Assembly (NCBI GenBank): GCA_958295955.1 | Contig: OY282420.1 | Location: 1,874,435-1,938,434 of the forward strand | Direction of reading: 5' to 3' | DNA: 64,000 nucleotides | Origin: an uncultured Bryobacterales bacterium | GTDB lineage: Bacteria; Acidobacteriota; Terriglobia; Bryobacterales; UBA6623 | Part shown: positions 1 through 7,465 of the stretch, one piece after another | Layout: the number at the start of each line of letters is the position of its first letter | Position numbering within the stretch: the first letter of the stretch is position 1 | Program-made: the position numbers and the translations under genes | The notes under the pieces: generated by a model | What the model was told of the DNA's origin: nothing | What the model saw: the letters and a program-made list of their open reading frames with translations, nothing else | Databases searched by the model: none

Positions 1-831
1 CGTCGCCGCCGTCGCCTGGCCGCCGTCCCCGGTGTAGCTGTGCGCCCCGGTTCCCGCCGCCAGGGAGATCATGCCCGTGGAAACAGTCACCTTGAAGACG
101 CGGCTTTGTTGCATGGCGATGTAGATGTTGCCGGCGCTGTCCACCGCCACGCCGGTGAGGATTCCGATATTCGCCGACGTCGCCGCGCCGCCGGTGGCGT
201 AGGCGCCCGTCCCGCCTCCCGCCACCGTGGAGATGACGCCCGTGGAAACAGTCACCTTGCGGACGCGCTTGTTGATTCGATCGGCGATGTAAATGTTGCC
301 GTCGCCGTCCAGCGCCACGTCCCAGGGGGTGTTGAGTTGCGCCTCCGTCGCCGGGCCGCCGTCCCCGCCGTAGCCGCTCGTCCCGTCGCCCGCCACCGTG
401 GTGATGACGCCCGTGGAAGCAGTCACCTTGCGGACGCGCTGGTTGTTGACATCGGCGATGTAGATGTTGCCGTCGCCGTCCACCGCCACGCCCCGGGGGG
501 CGTTGAGCTGCGCCGACGTCGCCGGGCCGCCGTCCCCGCCGTAACCGGAAGCCCCGTCGCCCGCCACCGTGGTGATGTTGCCCGTTGTCGCGTCCACCCT
601 GCGGATGCGGTGGTTGTTGGCATCGGCGATGTAGATGTTGTTATCGCTGTCCACCGCCACGCTTGCGGGGGAACTCAGTTGCGCCGCGGTCGCCGCGCCG
701 CCGTCGGCTACGTCCGAGTTTCCCGCGACCGTTTCGATAATCCAGTCGGTTTGCGCCCAAGCGGGGGCGGCCGCCGCCAGAACGGCGGCGATCGTTAGTA
801 AAGAACAGCGAGCGGCGAGCGCGTGAAGCAC
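1..831 (-). CDS. NHL-repeat secreted protein, 3' end outside window
   Basis: The reading frame is open from about 831 to the window edge (277 codons) and lacks its C-terminus. The N-terminus has a hydrophobic stretch ending APAWAQ, a typical Sec signal peptide. It is followed by four complete and one partial NHL-type repeats of about 56 residues, each with the pattern ITTVAGDG-GYGGDGGPAT-AQLN-P-GVAVD-DGNIYIAD-N-RVRKV. NHL repeats fold as blades of a beta-propeller. Such proteins are usually exported, with binding or enzymatic roles that cannot be read from the repeats. The GTG at 829-831 is chosen because it gives a short n-region before the hydrophobic core; no in-frame ATG lies nearby. The frame stays open further upstream through the heptamer array, so the true start is uncertain. 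Confidence 0.8.
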   Translation of the reverse strand, partial: MLHALAARCSLLTIAAVLAAAAPAWAQTDWIIETVAGNSDVADGGAATAAQLSSPASVAVDSDNNIYIADANNHRIRRVDATTGNITTVAGDGASGYGGDGGPATSAQLNAPRGVAVDGDGNIYIADVNNQRVRKVTASTGVITTVAGDGTSGYGGDGGPATEAQLNTPWDVALDGDGNIYIADRINKRVRKVTVSTGVISTVAGGGTGAYATGGAATSANIGILTGVAVDSAGNIYIAMQQSRVFKVTVSTGMISLAAGTGAHSYTGDGGQATAAT

Positions 832-860
832 ACGAGCGCCGCGCCTGCGCTTGTCCTTAT

Positions 861-978
861 CTGACGACTGACGACTGACGACTGACGACTGACGACTGAC
901 GACTGACGACTGACGACTGACGACTGACGACTGACGACTGACGACTGACGACTGACGACTGACGACTGACGACTGACG
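861..978. repeat. Heptanucleotide tandem array (CTGACGA)n, about 17 copies
   Basis: A perfect 7-bp unit, CTGACGA, is repeated about 16.9 times with no spacers. It lies 30 bp upstream of the proposed start of the NHL-repeat gene. Read on the minus strand the unit cycles through TCG TCA GTC GTC AGT CGT CAG in every frame. It therefore contains no stop and would encode (SSVVSRQ)n if translated. On the plus strand it contains TGA. Perfect copies suggest recent expansion by slippage. Confidence 0.97.
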
Positions 979-1183
979 GACTGACCTTTTTTCATCGTAC
1001 AACCTTTTGCTCCCATGCTGCAATAAGAACCCATCTTACCGCTTCGGTCCGTCAAGAGCAAATTTACGGAAGACAAGCATGCGCGCCGCCGGCCTCAAGC
1101 GGGTATCCGGGGCGTTCCGCCGGGGGCGGGCGGGCGTTCTGCTAGGCTCGAAGGGTTGGATGGCCAGGGAAGGGGAATCCGCC

Positions 1184-2539
1184 ATGCCCGCTCCGCTGCA
1201 GGCCGGCGCAGACGTCATCGATCGCCGGCAGGTCATGCGGGCCTACCGCGCGAACCGAGCCCGGACGCAGGCGCTCTTCGAGATGCTCGCGCCGGACGCC
1301 TATTATGAGCGCCCGATCCCGCTCAGGCATCCCGTGGTGTTCTACGACGGCCACATGCCCGCGTTCGCCGTCAATACCTTGCTCAAGAAGGGGCTGGGGC
1401 ATGCGGGGGTCGACGACGGTCTCGATGCGCTGTTCGAGCGCGGCATCGATCCGGCCGACCGGGCGGCCGCCGCGGCGGCGGACAGGGGGGCATGGCCGGC
1501 GCGCGACGTTGTCCGCCGTTATGCGCAGCGGGCCGACGAAGCCATCCTGACGGCGCTCGCATCCGCCGACATCGAGAGCGGCCGGAACGCCGTGCTGCGC
1601 CGCGGGCAAGGGGTCTTCACGATACTCGAGCACGAGGCGATGCATCACGAGACGCTGCTCTACATGTGGCGCCGGCTCGCCCCGGAGCGGAAGAAGCGCC
1701 CGCGGGGATACGCGCCGGCCGGCGTGACCGCGGCGGCGCCGGCGGCGCGGGCGCCGGTGGCGATCCCCGCGGGAGAGGCCGTGCTCGGCGCCCAAGTCGA
1801 AGACATCCCGTTCGGTTGGGACAACGAATTCCCGGCCCACGTCGTCCACGTTCCCGCGTTCGCGATCGACGTCCACAACGTCACGAACGCCGCGTTCCTC
1901 GCGTTCGTCGAGGCCGGAGGCTATGAAAACGCCGCCTTGTGGACTGCCGCGGCGTGGCGCCGCAAGAACGAGGCCGGCCGCTCGCATCCGCTGTTCTGGG
2001 AACGGACGGAAGGCCGCTGGTTCTGGCGCGGGATGTTCGAGCGCGTGCCGCTGCCCCCCGCGTGGCCGGTTTACGCGACGCACGACGAAGCGGACGCCTT
2101 TGCGCGTTGGAAGGGCATGCGGCTGCCGACCGAGGCCGAATATCAGCGGGCGGCTTTCGGCGCGCCGGACGGGTCGCAGCGGGCGTATCCCTGGGGCGAT
2201 GCGCAGCCCGACGAGACGAGGGGAAACTTCGACTTCCGCCGCTGGGAGCCGGCGCCCGTAGGGTCGTATCCCGGCGGCGCCTGCGCGTGGGGCGTCCACG
2301 ACCTCATGGGCAACGGCTGGGAGTGGACGTCCACGCCGTTCGACGGCTTTGCGGGTTTCGAGGCCATGGCTGCTTATCCGCAGTACTCCGCGGATTTTTT
2401 CGACGGCGAGCATTACGTCGTCAAGGGAGCGTCGCCGGCGACCGCGCGCCCGCTGCTGCGCCGCAGTTTCCGCAACTGGTTCCGGCCGCACTATCCGTAT
2501 GCGTACGCGGCGTTCCGCTGCGCCGGAGATGCGCGGTAG
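1184..2539 (+). CDS. egtB: Ergothioneine synthase-type non-heme iron enzyme EgtB
   Basis: EgtB catalyses O2-dependent C-S bond formation between hercynine and a thiol donor, giving the sulfoxide precursor of ergothioneine. The 451-aa protein has an N-terminal DinB-like helical domain (about residues 15-160) and a C-terminal FGE-sulfatase domain (about 175-450, with LPTEAEYQRAA and MGNGWEW motifs). The iron ligands are visible as H57 and the H150-x3-H154-x-E156 motif. The ATG at 1184 is preceded by GGAAGGGG at good spacing; ATG 1160 is an alternative. It overlaps egtD by 11 nt, so the two are surely co-translated. No egtA, egtC or egtE is adjacent, consistent with type II enzymes (described from Chloracidobacterium) that use cysteine directly. 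That donor preference is an inference. Confidence 0.9.
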   Translation: MPAPLQAGADVIDRRQVMRAYRANRARTQALFEMLAPDAYYERPIPLRHPVVFYDGHMPAFAVNTLLKKGLGHAGVDDGLDALFERGIDPADRAAAAAADRGAWPARDVVRRYAQRADEAILTALASADIESGRNAVLRRGQGVFTILEHEAMHHETLLYMWRRLAPERKKRPRGYAPAGVTAAAPAARAPVAIPAGEAVLGAQVEDIPFGWDNEFPAHVVHVPAFAIDVHNVTNAAFLAFVEAGGYENAALWTAAAWRRKNEAGRSHPLFWERTEGRWFWRGMFERVPLPPAWPVYATHDEADAFARWKGMRLPTEAEYQRAAFGAPDGSQRAYPWGDAQPDETRGNFDFRRWEPAPVGSYPGGACAWGVHDLMGNGWEWTSTPFDGFAGFEAMAAYPQYSADFFDGEHYVVKGASPATARPLLRRSFRNWFRPHYPYAYAAFRCAGDAR

Positions 2540-3494
2540 CGCGGCGGAAGCGGCCGGCGGCCTGGCCCGCGACGCAGCCGCGGGACTCACGGCCAAGCCG
2601 AAGCGGCTGCCGGCGAAGTACCTCTACGACGCGCTGGGGTCGCAGCTTTTCGAGGCGATTTGCGAGCTTCCCTGGTATCCGATCACGCGCGCCGAACGCG
2701 CCCTGCTGGCCCGCGAGCGCGACGCCATCCTGGCGCGGCTCGATACGCCGGCGACGCTGATCGAGCTCGGCGGCGGCAATGGGGAGAAGCCGGCGATTCT
2801 GGTCGAGGGGTTGGCTGCGCAGCGCCGCGCGGCAACGGTGCATCTCATCGACATTTCGGAGACGGCGCTCGAGCGGGCGCGCAGCGCCGCGGCGCGCTAT
2901 CCGTCGGTGATCGTGCGCGGGCATCGGGGAACGTACGCCGCCGGCCTGCGCGCCGCCGCCGCCGAGCTCGACCCGCAGCGGTCGGCGATGGCGCTGTTTC
3001 TCGGGTCCAACATCGGCAACCTCGATGCGCACGAGTCGCGCCGCTTTCTCGCCGAAATCGCCGGCGCGCTGCGCCCGGGCGACTCGCTGCTGCTCGGGGC
3101 CGACCTGGTCAAGCCGGAGCGCGATCTGCTGCTCGCCTACGACGACCCGCTGGGGGTGACGGCGGCGTTCAACCGCAATCTGCTGGTGCGTCTGAACCGC
3201 GAGCTCGCTGCGGATTTCGCGGTCGAGCGGTTCCGGCACCGCGTCGTCTGGAACGCCGCGGCATCGCGGGTGGAGTCGTACCTGGTCAGCCAAGCCGAGC
3301 AGACGGTGCGCCTCGCCGCGGCCGGCGGCTGCAGCATCCGCTTCGCGGAGGGCGAGGCGATCTGGACCGAAAGCTCGTACAAATACAAACCGGAGGAGGT
3401 CGCGGCCCTGGCGGAGAGCGCCGGATTCACGCTCAGCGCGCAGTGGATCGAAGCGGACGCGGCGTTCGCCCTGACGCTCTTCGACGCGCCGTAA
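2529..3494 (+). CDS. egtD: L-histidine N-alpha-methyltransferase EgtD
   Basis: EgtD trimethylates histidine with three S-adenosylmethionine to make hercynine, the substrate of EgtB. The 321-aa length is normal for the family. Diagnostic segments are KYLYDALGSQLFEAI near the N-terminus, LIELGGGNGEKPAIL (SAM-binding loop), ALFLGSNIGN and ESSYKY near the C-terminus. The start at 2529 lies inside the end of egtB in another frame and keeps the N-terminus close to family members. With egtB it forms a two-gene hercynine-to-ergothioneine module for cytoplasmic redox protection. Confidence 0.92.
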   Translation: MRGSAAEAAGGLARDAAAGLTAKPKRLPAKYLYDALGSQLFEAICELPWYPITRAERALLARERDAILARLDTPATLIELGGGNGEKPAILVEGLAAQRRAATVHLIDISETALERARSAAARYPSVIVRGHRGTYAAGLRAAAAELDPQRSAMALFLGSNIGNLDAHESRRFLAEIAGALRPGDSLLLGADLVKPERDLLLAYDDPLGVTAAFNRNLLVRLNRELAADFAVERFRHRVVWNAAASRVESYLVSQAEQTVRLAAAGGCSIRFAEGEAIWTESSYKYKPEEVAALAESAGFTLSAQWIEADAAFALTLFDAP

Positions 3495-3534
3495 GCGCCG
3501 CTCAAGGAGCTCGTTGCCGGCCGGCCCGCGGAAA

Positions 3535-3624
3535 TGGCGGAGGAAGAGGGATTCGAACCCTCGGGACTCTTGCAAGCCCAACGGTTTTCAAGACCGCCGC
3601 CTTCAACCACTCGGCCATTCCTCC
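3535..3624 (-). tRNA. tRNA-Ser (anticodon UGA)
   Basis: The minus strand folds as a 90-nt class II tRNA: acceptor GGAGGAA paired with TTCCTCC, discriminator G, an encoded CCA, a T-loop GGTTCGAATCC and a long variable arm. The anticodon loop is CTTGAAA, giving anticodon UGA for serine UCA codons. It lies between egtD and a plus-strand SDR gene. Confidence 0.97.
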
Positions 3625-3674
3625 ACTGCCGCCGCGCAGTCGCTGCTCTACCGTTTTAGTGTAACTTCAGAGCC

Positions 3675-4451
3675 ATGAGCGGAAGACTCGCGGGCAAGGT
3701 CGCGCTGATTACCGGCGCCGGCGGCGGGATAGGGTCGCGCACGGCCCGGCGCTTTGCCGCAGAGGGCGCCGCGGTCGTGGTCAACGATATCTCCGCGCCC
3801 AAGGCGGAGGAGGCGGCGCGCGCGATCCGGGCGCAGGGGGGCGCCGCAGCCGCGCACGTTGCGGATGTTTGCTCGTCGGCCGAGGTGGCGGCGATGGTTG
3901 CCCGCGCCGTCGAGACCTTCGGCGGCCTGGACATCCTGGTGAACAACGCTTTCGCCAAATTCGACGACACGACGATCACGGCGCTCGACGAGGATTCGTG
4001 GGCGCGCACGATCGACGTCTGCCTCAAGGGACCGTTCCTTTGCACGAAGCACGCAATCCCGGCGATGCAGCAGCGCGGCGGGGGCAGCATCGTCTCGATT
4101 TCGAGCGTCAACGCGCTGAGAACCGTCGGCGATACCGCCTACACGGCGGCCAAGGGCGGGCTGATCGCCATGATGCGGCTGGTCGCCGGCGAGTACGGCG
4201 GGGCGAATATCCGCTCGAACGTCATCTGCCCCGGAACGATCGCCACGGAAGCCTCGCTGAGCCATTGGCGAAAATTCCCCGCCGGGTTCGCGGAGTTGAT
4301 GAAAATGTACCCTCTGGGGCGCATCGGCGACGCGGACGACGTGGCCGGCTGCGCGCTCTTTCTGGCTTCGGACGAGTCCCGCTGGATCACCGGCACGGTG
4401 CAGATAGTGGACGGCGGATTGACGGCCGGGAACAAGCTCGAATTCGAGTAG
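3675..4451 (+). CDS. Short-chain dehydrogenase/reductase (SDR)
   Basis: A 258-aa classical SDR with the cofactor motif TGAGGGIG at residues 13-20, the NNA motif of the central strand, and catalytic Y156-x3-K160 in YTAAK with a preceding serine in ISSVNA. The family performs NAD(P)-dependent oxidation or reduction of alcohols and ketones in the cytoplasm. The acidic D after the second beta strand (VNDIS) suggests NAD preference. The substrate cannot be told from sequence. It lies 26 bp upstream of the ankyrin lipoprotein gene on the same strand, but that gene has its own -10-like box, so co-transcription is not assured. Confidence 0.9.
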   Translation: MSGRLAGKVALITGAGGGIGSRTARRFAAEGAAVVVNDISAPKAEEAARAIRAQGGAAAAHVADVCSSAEVAAMVARAVETFGGLDILVNNAFAKFDDTTITALDEDSWARTIDVCLKGPFLCTKHAIPAMQQRGGGSIVSISSVNALRTVGDTAYTAAKGGLIAMMRLVAGEYGGANIRSNVICPGTIATEASLSHWRKFPAGFAELMKMYPLGRIGDADDVAGCALFLASDESRWITGTVQIVDGGLTAGNKLEFE

Positions 4452-4463
4452 GCCGCGGTCTGC

Positions 4464-4469
4464 TAGACT
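4464..4469 (+). promoter_or_regulatory. -10-like box TAGACT close to the ankyrin gene start
   Basis: TAGACT ends 8 nt before the ATG at 4478, so a transcript from it would be nearly leaderless. No convincing -35 is seen. Confidence 0.4.
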
Positions 4470-4477
4470 CCGGGAGC

Positions 4478-5053
4478 ATGCCGCTGCTTCGTTTCTGCGT
4501 CGTTCCCTTGTTGCTGCTCTGGGCGTCCTGTTCGAGCGGTTCCCCCGAGGCGGGCTTGGGCCGCGGCGCGGCGGCGTCCGCGCGGTCGAACGCCGCGCTG
4601 ATCGAAGCCGCATTCCGCGGGGACGCCGACAGCGTCGAGGCGCTGCTGGCCGAAGCCGATATCGACGCGGTGGACGAGGGCGGGCGGACGGCGCTGATGA
4701 TGGCGGCCTACGACGGCCACGCGAGCACCGTCCGGCTGCTGTGCGAGAAAAAGGCCGATCTGAACATGCAGGACATCAATCGGCGGACGGCGCTGATGTT
4801 CGCCGCGTCCGGGCCGAATGCGGCCGCCGTGGAAATCCTGCTGGCGCACGGCGCCGAGGTCAACGTCGCCGACGGCGAAGAGGGGTGGACGGCGCTGATG
4901 TTCGCGGCCGCCGAGGGCCACGCCGATATCGTCCGCCTGCTGCTCGACCGCGGGGCGTCGCCGGAGATCAGCGATATCGACGGCGAGACCGCGCTGACGT
5001 TCGCCGCCCAGAACGGGCACGCGGCCGTCGTCGCGCTGCTCGAACGCCGCTAA
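4478..5053 (+). CDS. Ankyrin-repeat lipoprotein
   Basis: A 191-aa protein with a hydrophobic N-terminus ending LLLLWASCSSGS. Cys at the end of this segment resembles a lipobox (L-W-A-S-C; the W at -3 is atypical), so it is probably lipid-anchored. Residues about 38-190 form four to five ankyrin repeats with TALM-AA-GHA--V-LLL signatures. Ankyrin repeats mediate protein-protein contacts; the partner is unknown. ATG 4478 was chosen because it gives the signal peptide; the same frame stays open further upstream through the SDR gene but without signal features. Confidence 0.85.
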   Translation: MPLLRFCVVPLLLLWASCSSGSPEAGLGRGAAASARSNAALIEAAFRGDADSVEALLAEADIDAVDEGGRTALMMAAYDGHASTVRLLCEKKADLNMQDINRRTALMFAASGPNAAAVEILLAHGAEVNVADGEEGWTALMFAAAEGHADIVRLLLDRGASPEISDIDGETALTFAAQNGHAAVVALLERR

Positions 5054-5090
5054 GCCGCCGCCGCGGCTTGCCTTGCCGGACGCTATCCGC

Positions 5091-6389
5091 CTATCCGGCG
5101 GCCTTGCGGTGGACCGCCATGATCGTCATGTCGTCGCCTTGCGGCGCGTCCTGGCAGAATCGCCCCACCTGCGCGGTAATGGTTTCGATCAGCTTCGCCG
5201 GCGGGAGTCCCCGGTGCGCGGCGGCAAGCTCATGCAGGCATTCCTCGCCGAATTCCTCGAATTGGAGGTTCATCGCTTCGCTGTAGCCGTCGCTGTAAAC
5301 CAGCAGCGTGTCGCCGGGGCTCATGCTCACTTGCGCGCGGCGGTAGGGGAACTGCGGCATGACGCCGAGCACGGGGCCGCCGACTTCGAGCAGCATCGGC
5401 CCGCGCTCGGCGGAGACCAGGATCGGGGGATTATGCCCGGCATTGCTGTAATCCAGAGTGTTGGTTGCGACATCGAGCACGGCGTAGAACATGGTCACGA
5501 ACTTGTCCGCGTCGGTGCTCTCGTAGAGCATGCGGTTCGAGTGTTCGACGCATTTGCCGGCATCCGGCGCCAAACGGCTCTGGCCGCGGATGGTCGCCTG
5601 CACGTTGGCCATCAGCAGAGAGGCCGTAATGCCCTTGCCGGAAACGTCGGCCAGGCAGAATCCCCAGCGCCCGCCGCCGAGCTCCAGAAAATCGAAATAG
5701 TCGCCGCCTACGCGCAACGCGGGCTGCGATTGTCCGGCAACTTCGTAGCCGGCGATCTCCGGCGGCGTCTTGGGCAGCAGCCGCATCTGAATCTCGCGCG
5801 CCAGTTGCAGCTCTTTCTGCAGATTCGCCAGCGCTTTCTCTTCTTCGGCAAGCCGCGCATTTTCGACGACCTGCGCCGATTGCGCGGCGATGATGCTCAG
5901 CAAGCGCCGGTCGCCCGCGTTGAAGACCGCGCCGTCTTTCTTGTTGAACACGTTGAGCACGCCGATCATGCGCCCCTTCAAGCGCAGCGGGACGCAGAGC
6001 AGCGATTGAATCTTGCGCGCCTCTTGGGGAACCCGAAACCGTCCGTCCGTTGCAAAATCGTTGACGATCAGCGGCTCCTGGTTTTTGAGCATCCAGCCGG
6101 TGATTTGATCGCCGAGGCGGTAGGGAATGACCTCGACCTCGGTATGCGCCTTGCGCACCATCGTCTTCAGCGCGGCGCCTTCGGCCTGGTTGTTGAACAG
6201 CAGCGCCGCGCCCTGCTCGACGTTGAGATGCTTGACGCACTTCTGGACGATCAGGTCGACGATGCGGTCGAGCGAGGAAGTGGACGAGACGGCAGAGGCG
6301 ACCTCGTTGAGTATCGAGAGCTCTTCGACGGCGCTCTTGAGCCGCGCGTTTTCCGCTTCGAGGCGCTTGATGCGAAGTTCAGCGTCCAT
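5091..6389 (-). CDS. GAF-domain PP2C (SpoIIE/RsbU-type) serine phosphatase
   Basis: A 432-aa cytoplasmic signalling protein. Residues 1-25 are a charged coiled coil, about 30-170 a GAF sensor domain, about 178-205 a second coiled coil of the kind that links sensor and output, and about 215-430 a SpoIIE/RsbU PP2C phosphatase domain. The phosphatase shows metal-binding motifs GGDYFD, LADVSGKG, SNAGHNPP and SDGYSEA, ending with GDDMTIM. Such enzymes usually dephosphorylate anti-anti-sigma factors and so control sigma factor release. No anti-sigma partner gene is adjacent, so the target is unknown. It is convergent with the ankyrin gene. Confidence 0.92.
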   Translation of the reverse strand: MDAELRIKRLEAENARLKSAVEELSILNEVASAVSSTSSLDRIVDLIVQKCVKHLNVEQGAALLFNNQAEGAALKTMVRKAHTEVEVIPYRLGDQITGWMLKNQEPLIVNDFATDGRFRVPQEARKIQSLLCVPLRLKGRMIGVLNVFNKKDGAVFNAGDRRLLSIIAAQSAQVVENARLAEEEKALANLQKELQLAREIQMRLLPKTPPEIAGYEVAGQSQPALRVGGDYFDFLELGGGRWGFCLADVSGKGITASLLMANVQATIRGQSRLAPDAGKCVEHSNRMLYESTDADKFVTMFYAVLDVATNTLDYSNAGHNPPILVSAERGPMLLEVGGPVLGVMPQFPYRRAQVSMSPGDTLLVYSDGYSEAMNLQFEEFGEECLHELAAAHRGLPPAKLIETITAQVGRFCQDAPQGDDMTIMAVHRKAAG

Positions 6390-6604
6390 TGCCGGAGCCG
6401 GGATTCAGGCAGGCCGCGAGAACCCGCTACAACCATGCTAGTTGTTTCGCCGCTCCGGCGGCGCGCCGCAGATCGGTTTTCCGCTCATGCCGCCGGCCGC
6501 GGCCACTTGAATTGCGACGGCATGCCGTTTGGTTTGCGACGTTGCGCCACCTGCATTGCGCTGCCGCGCCGGCGCCCGCGCGGCGGAGTGGAAAGCGGAG
6601 GGCC

Positions 6605-6610
6605 TAAAAT
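6605..6610 (+). promoter_or_regulatory. -10-like box TAAAAT directly before a TTG start
   Basis: TAAAAT (five of six matches to TATAAT) ends 6 nt before the TTG at 6617, where transcription would be expected to begin. This implies a leaderless mRNA. A TAA stop overlaps the box, so the frame cannot start further upstream. Confidence 0.5.
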
Positions 6611-6616
6611 AGAGGG

Positions 6617-7405
6617 TTGCAGTCGAAAGAATACCTCCACGAGCTTTTCGGACTCGACGGTCAAGTTGCGGTTGTGATCGGCGGTACCGGCGTCTTGGGC
6701 GGGGCGCTTTGCACGGGCATTGCGCAGGCCGGCGCCCACGTAGTCGTTGCGGGCCGCTCCGCGGAACGCGGCAGGGAGCGCGCCGCGGCCATCGCGGCGC
6801 GCGGCGGGTCGGCCGCGTTCGCCGCCGTGGACGTGACCTTGCGCGAGTCGATGACCGCGCTCAAGGACGCCGTCCTGGCGCAGCACGGCCGCGTGGAAAT
6901 GCTGGTCAATTGCGCGGGAGTCAACTCGGCCGTTCCCTACGCCGAGATCAGCGACGACGATTGGCAAAGAGTCATCGACACCAACCTGCGGGCGACCCAT
7001 CTGGGCTGTCAGATTTTCGCGCCGGTCATGGCCGCGCAGAAGCAGGGCGGGGCGATTCTGAACATCGGCAGCGTGACCGCGCACTTGCCGCTTTCCCGCG
7101 TCTTTGCCTATTCCGCATCGAAGGCCGCGGTCAACAACCTCAGCAAAAACGTCGGCCGCGAGTACGCGGCGCAAGGCGTGCGCGTCAATGCGCTCAATCC
7201 GGGGTTCTTTCCGGCCGAGCAGAACAGAAAAATCCTCCAGCCCGAGCGCGTGCGCAAAATCATGGAGCAGACGCCCATGCGGCGTTTCGGCGAGCCGCGC
7301 GAGTTGGTGGGCGCCGCGCTGCTGTTGCTGTCGGGCGCCGCCGGAAGCTTCGTCACTTGCAGCGAGGTTTTCGTCGACGGCGGCTTCACGGGCATGCGCT
7401 TTTAG
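6617..7405 (+). CDS. SDR oxidoreductase, fructuronate/mannonate-type
   Basis: A 262-aa SDR with cofactor motif GGTGVLGG (about residues 22-29), NCAGVN, and catalytic Y165-x3-K169 (YSASK). The segment NPGFFPAEQNRKIL is characteristic of SDR enzymes annotated as D-mannonate oxidoreductase/fructuronate reductase, so a sugar-acid substrate is plausible but not proven. The TTG start is forced by an in-frame stop just upstream. It has no Shine-Dalgarno and sits directly behind a -10-like box. aroA follows 60 bp downstream with its own -10-like box. Confidence 0.85.
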   Translation: MQSKEYLHELFGLDGQVAVVIGGTGVLGGALCTGIAQAGAHVVVAGRSAERGRERAAAIAARGGSAAFAAVDVTLRESMTALKDAVLAQHGRVEMLVNCAGVNSAVPYAEISDDDWQRVIDTNLRATHLGCQIFAPVMAAQKQGGAILNIGSVTAHLPLSRVFAYSASKAAVNNLSKNVGREYAAQGVRVNALNPGFFPAEQNRKILQPERVRKIMEQTPMRRFGEPRELVGAALLLLSGAAGSFVTCSEVFVDGGFTGMRF

Positions 7406-7450
7406 TTGCGTCCTCCGCCTGACGCGGCGGGGAGCCGCCGGCCGCGTCCC

Positions 7451-7456
7451 TAGAAT
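7451..7456 (+). promoter_or_regulatory. -10-like box TAGAAT before aroA
   Basis: TAGAAT (five of six matches to TATAAT) ends 9 nt before the aroA ATG, predicting a leader of only about 2-3 nt. GGAAGG lies between the two and could still act as a Shine-Dalgarno if transcription starts further upstream. Confidence 0.45.
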
Positions 7457-7465
7457 GGAAGGTTC

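Noticed and set aside
861-978. Heptamer array as a CRISPR array
   Set aside because: Units are 7 bp, perfect and contiguous; there are no spacers and no cas genes nearby.
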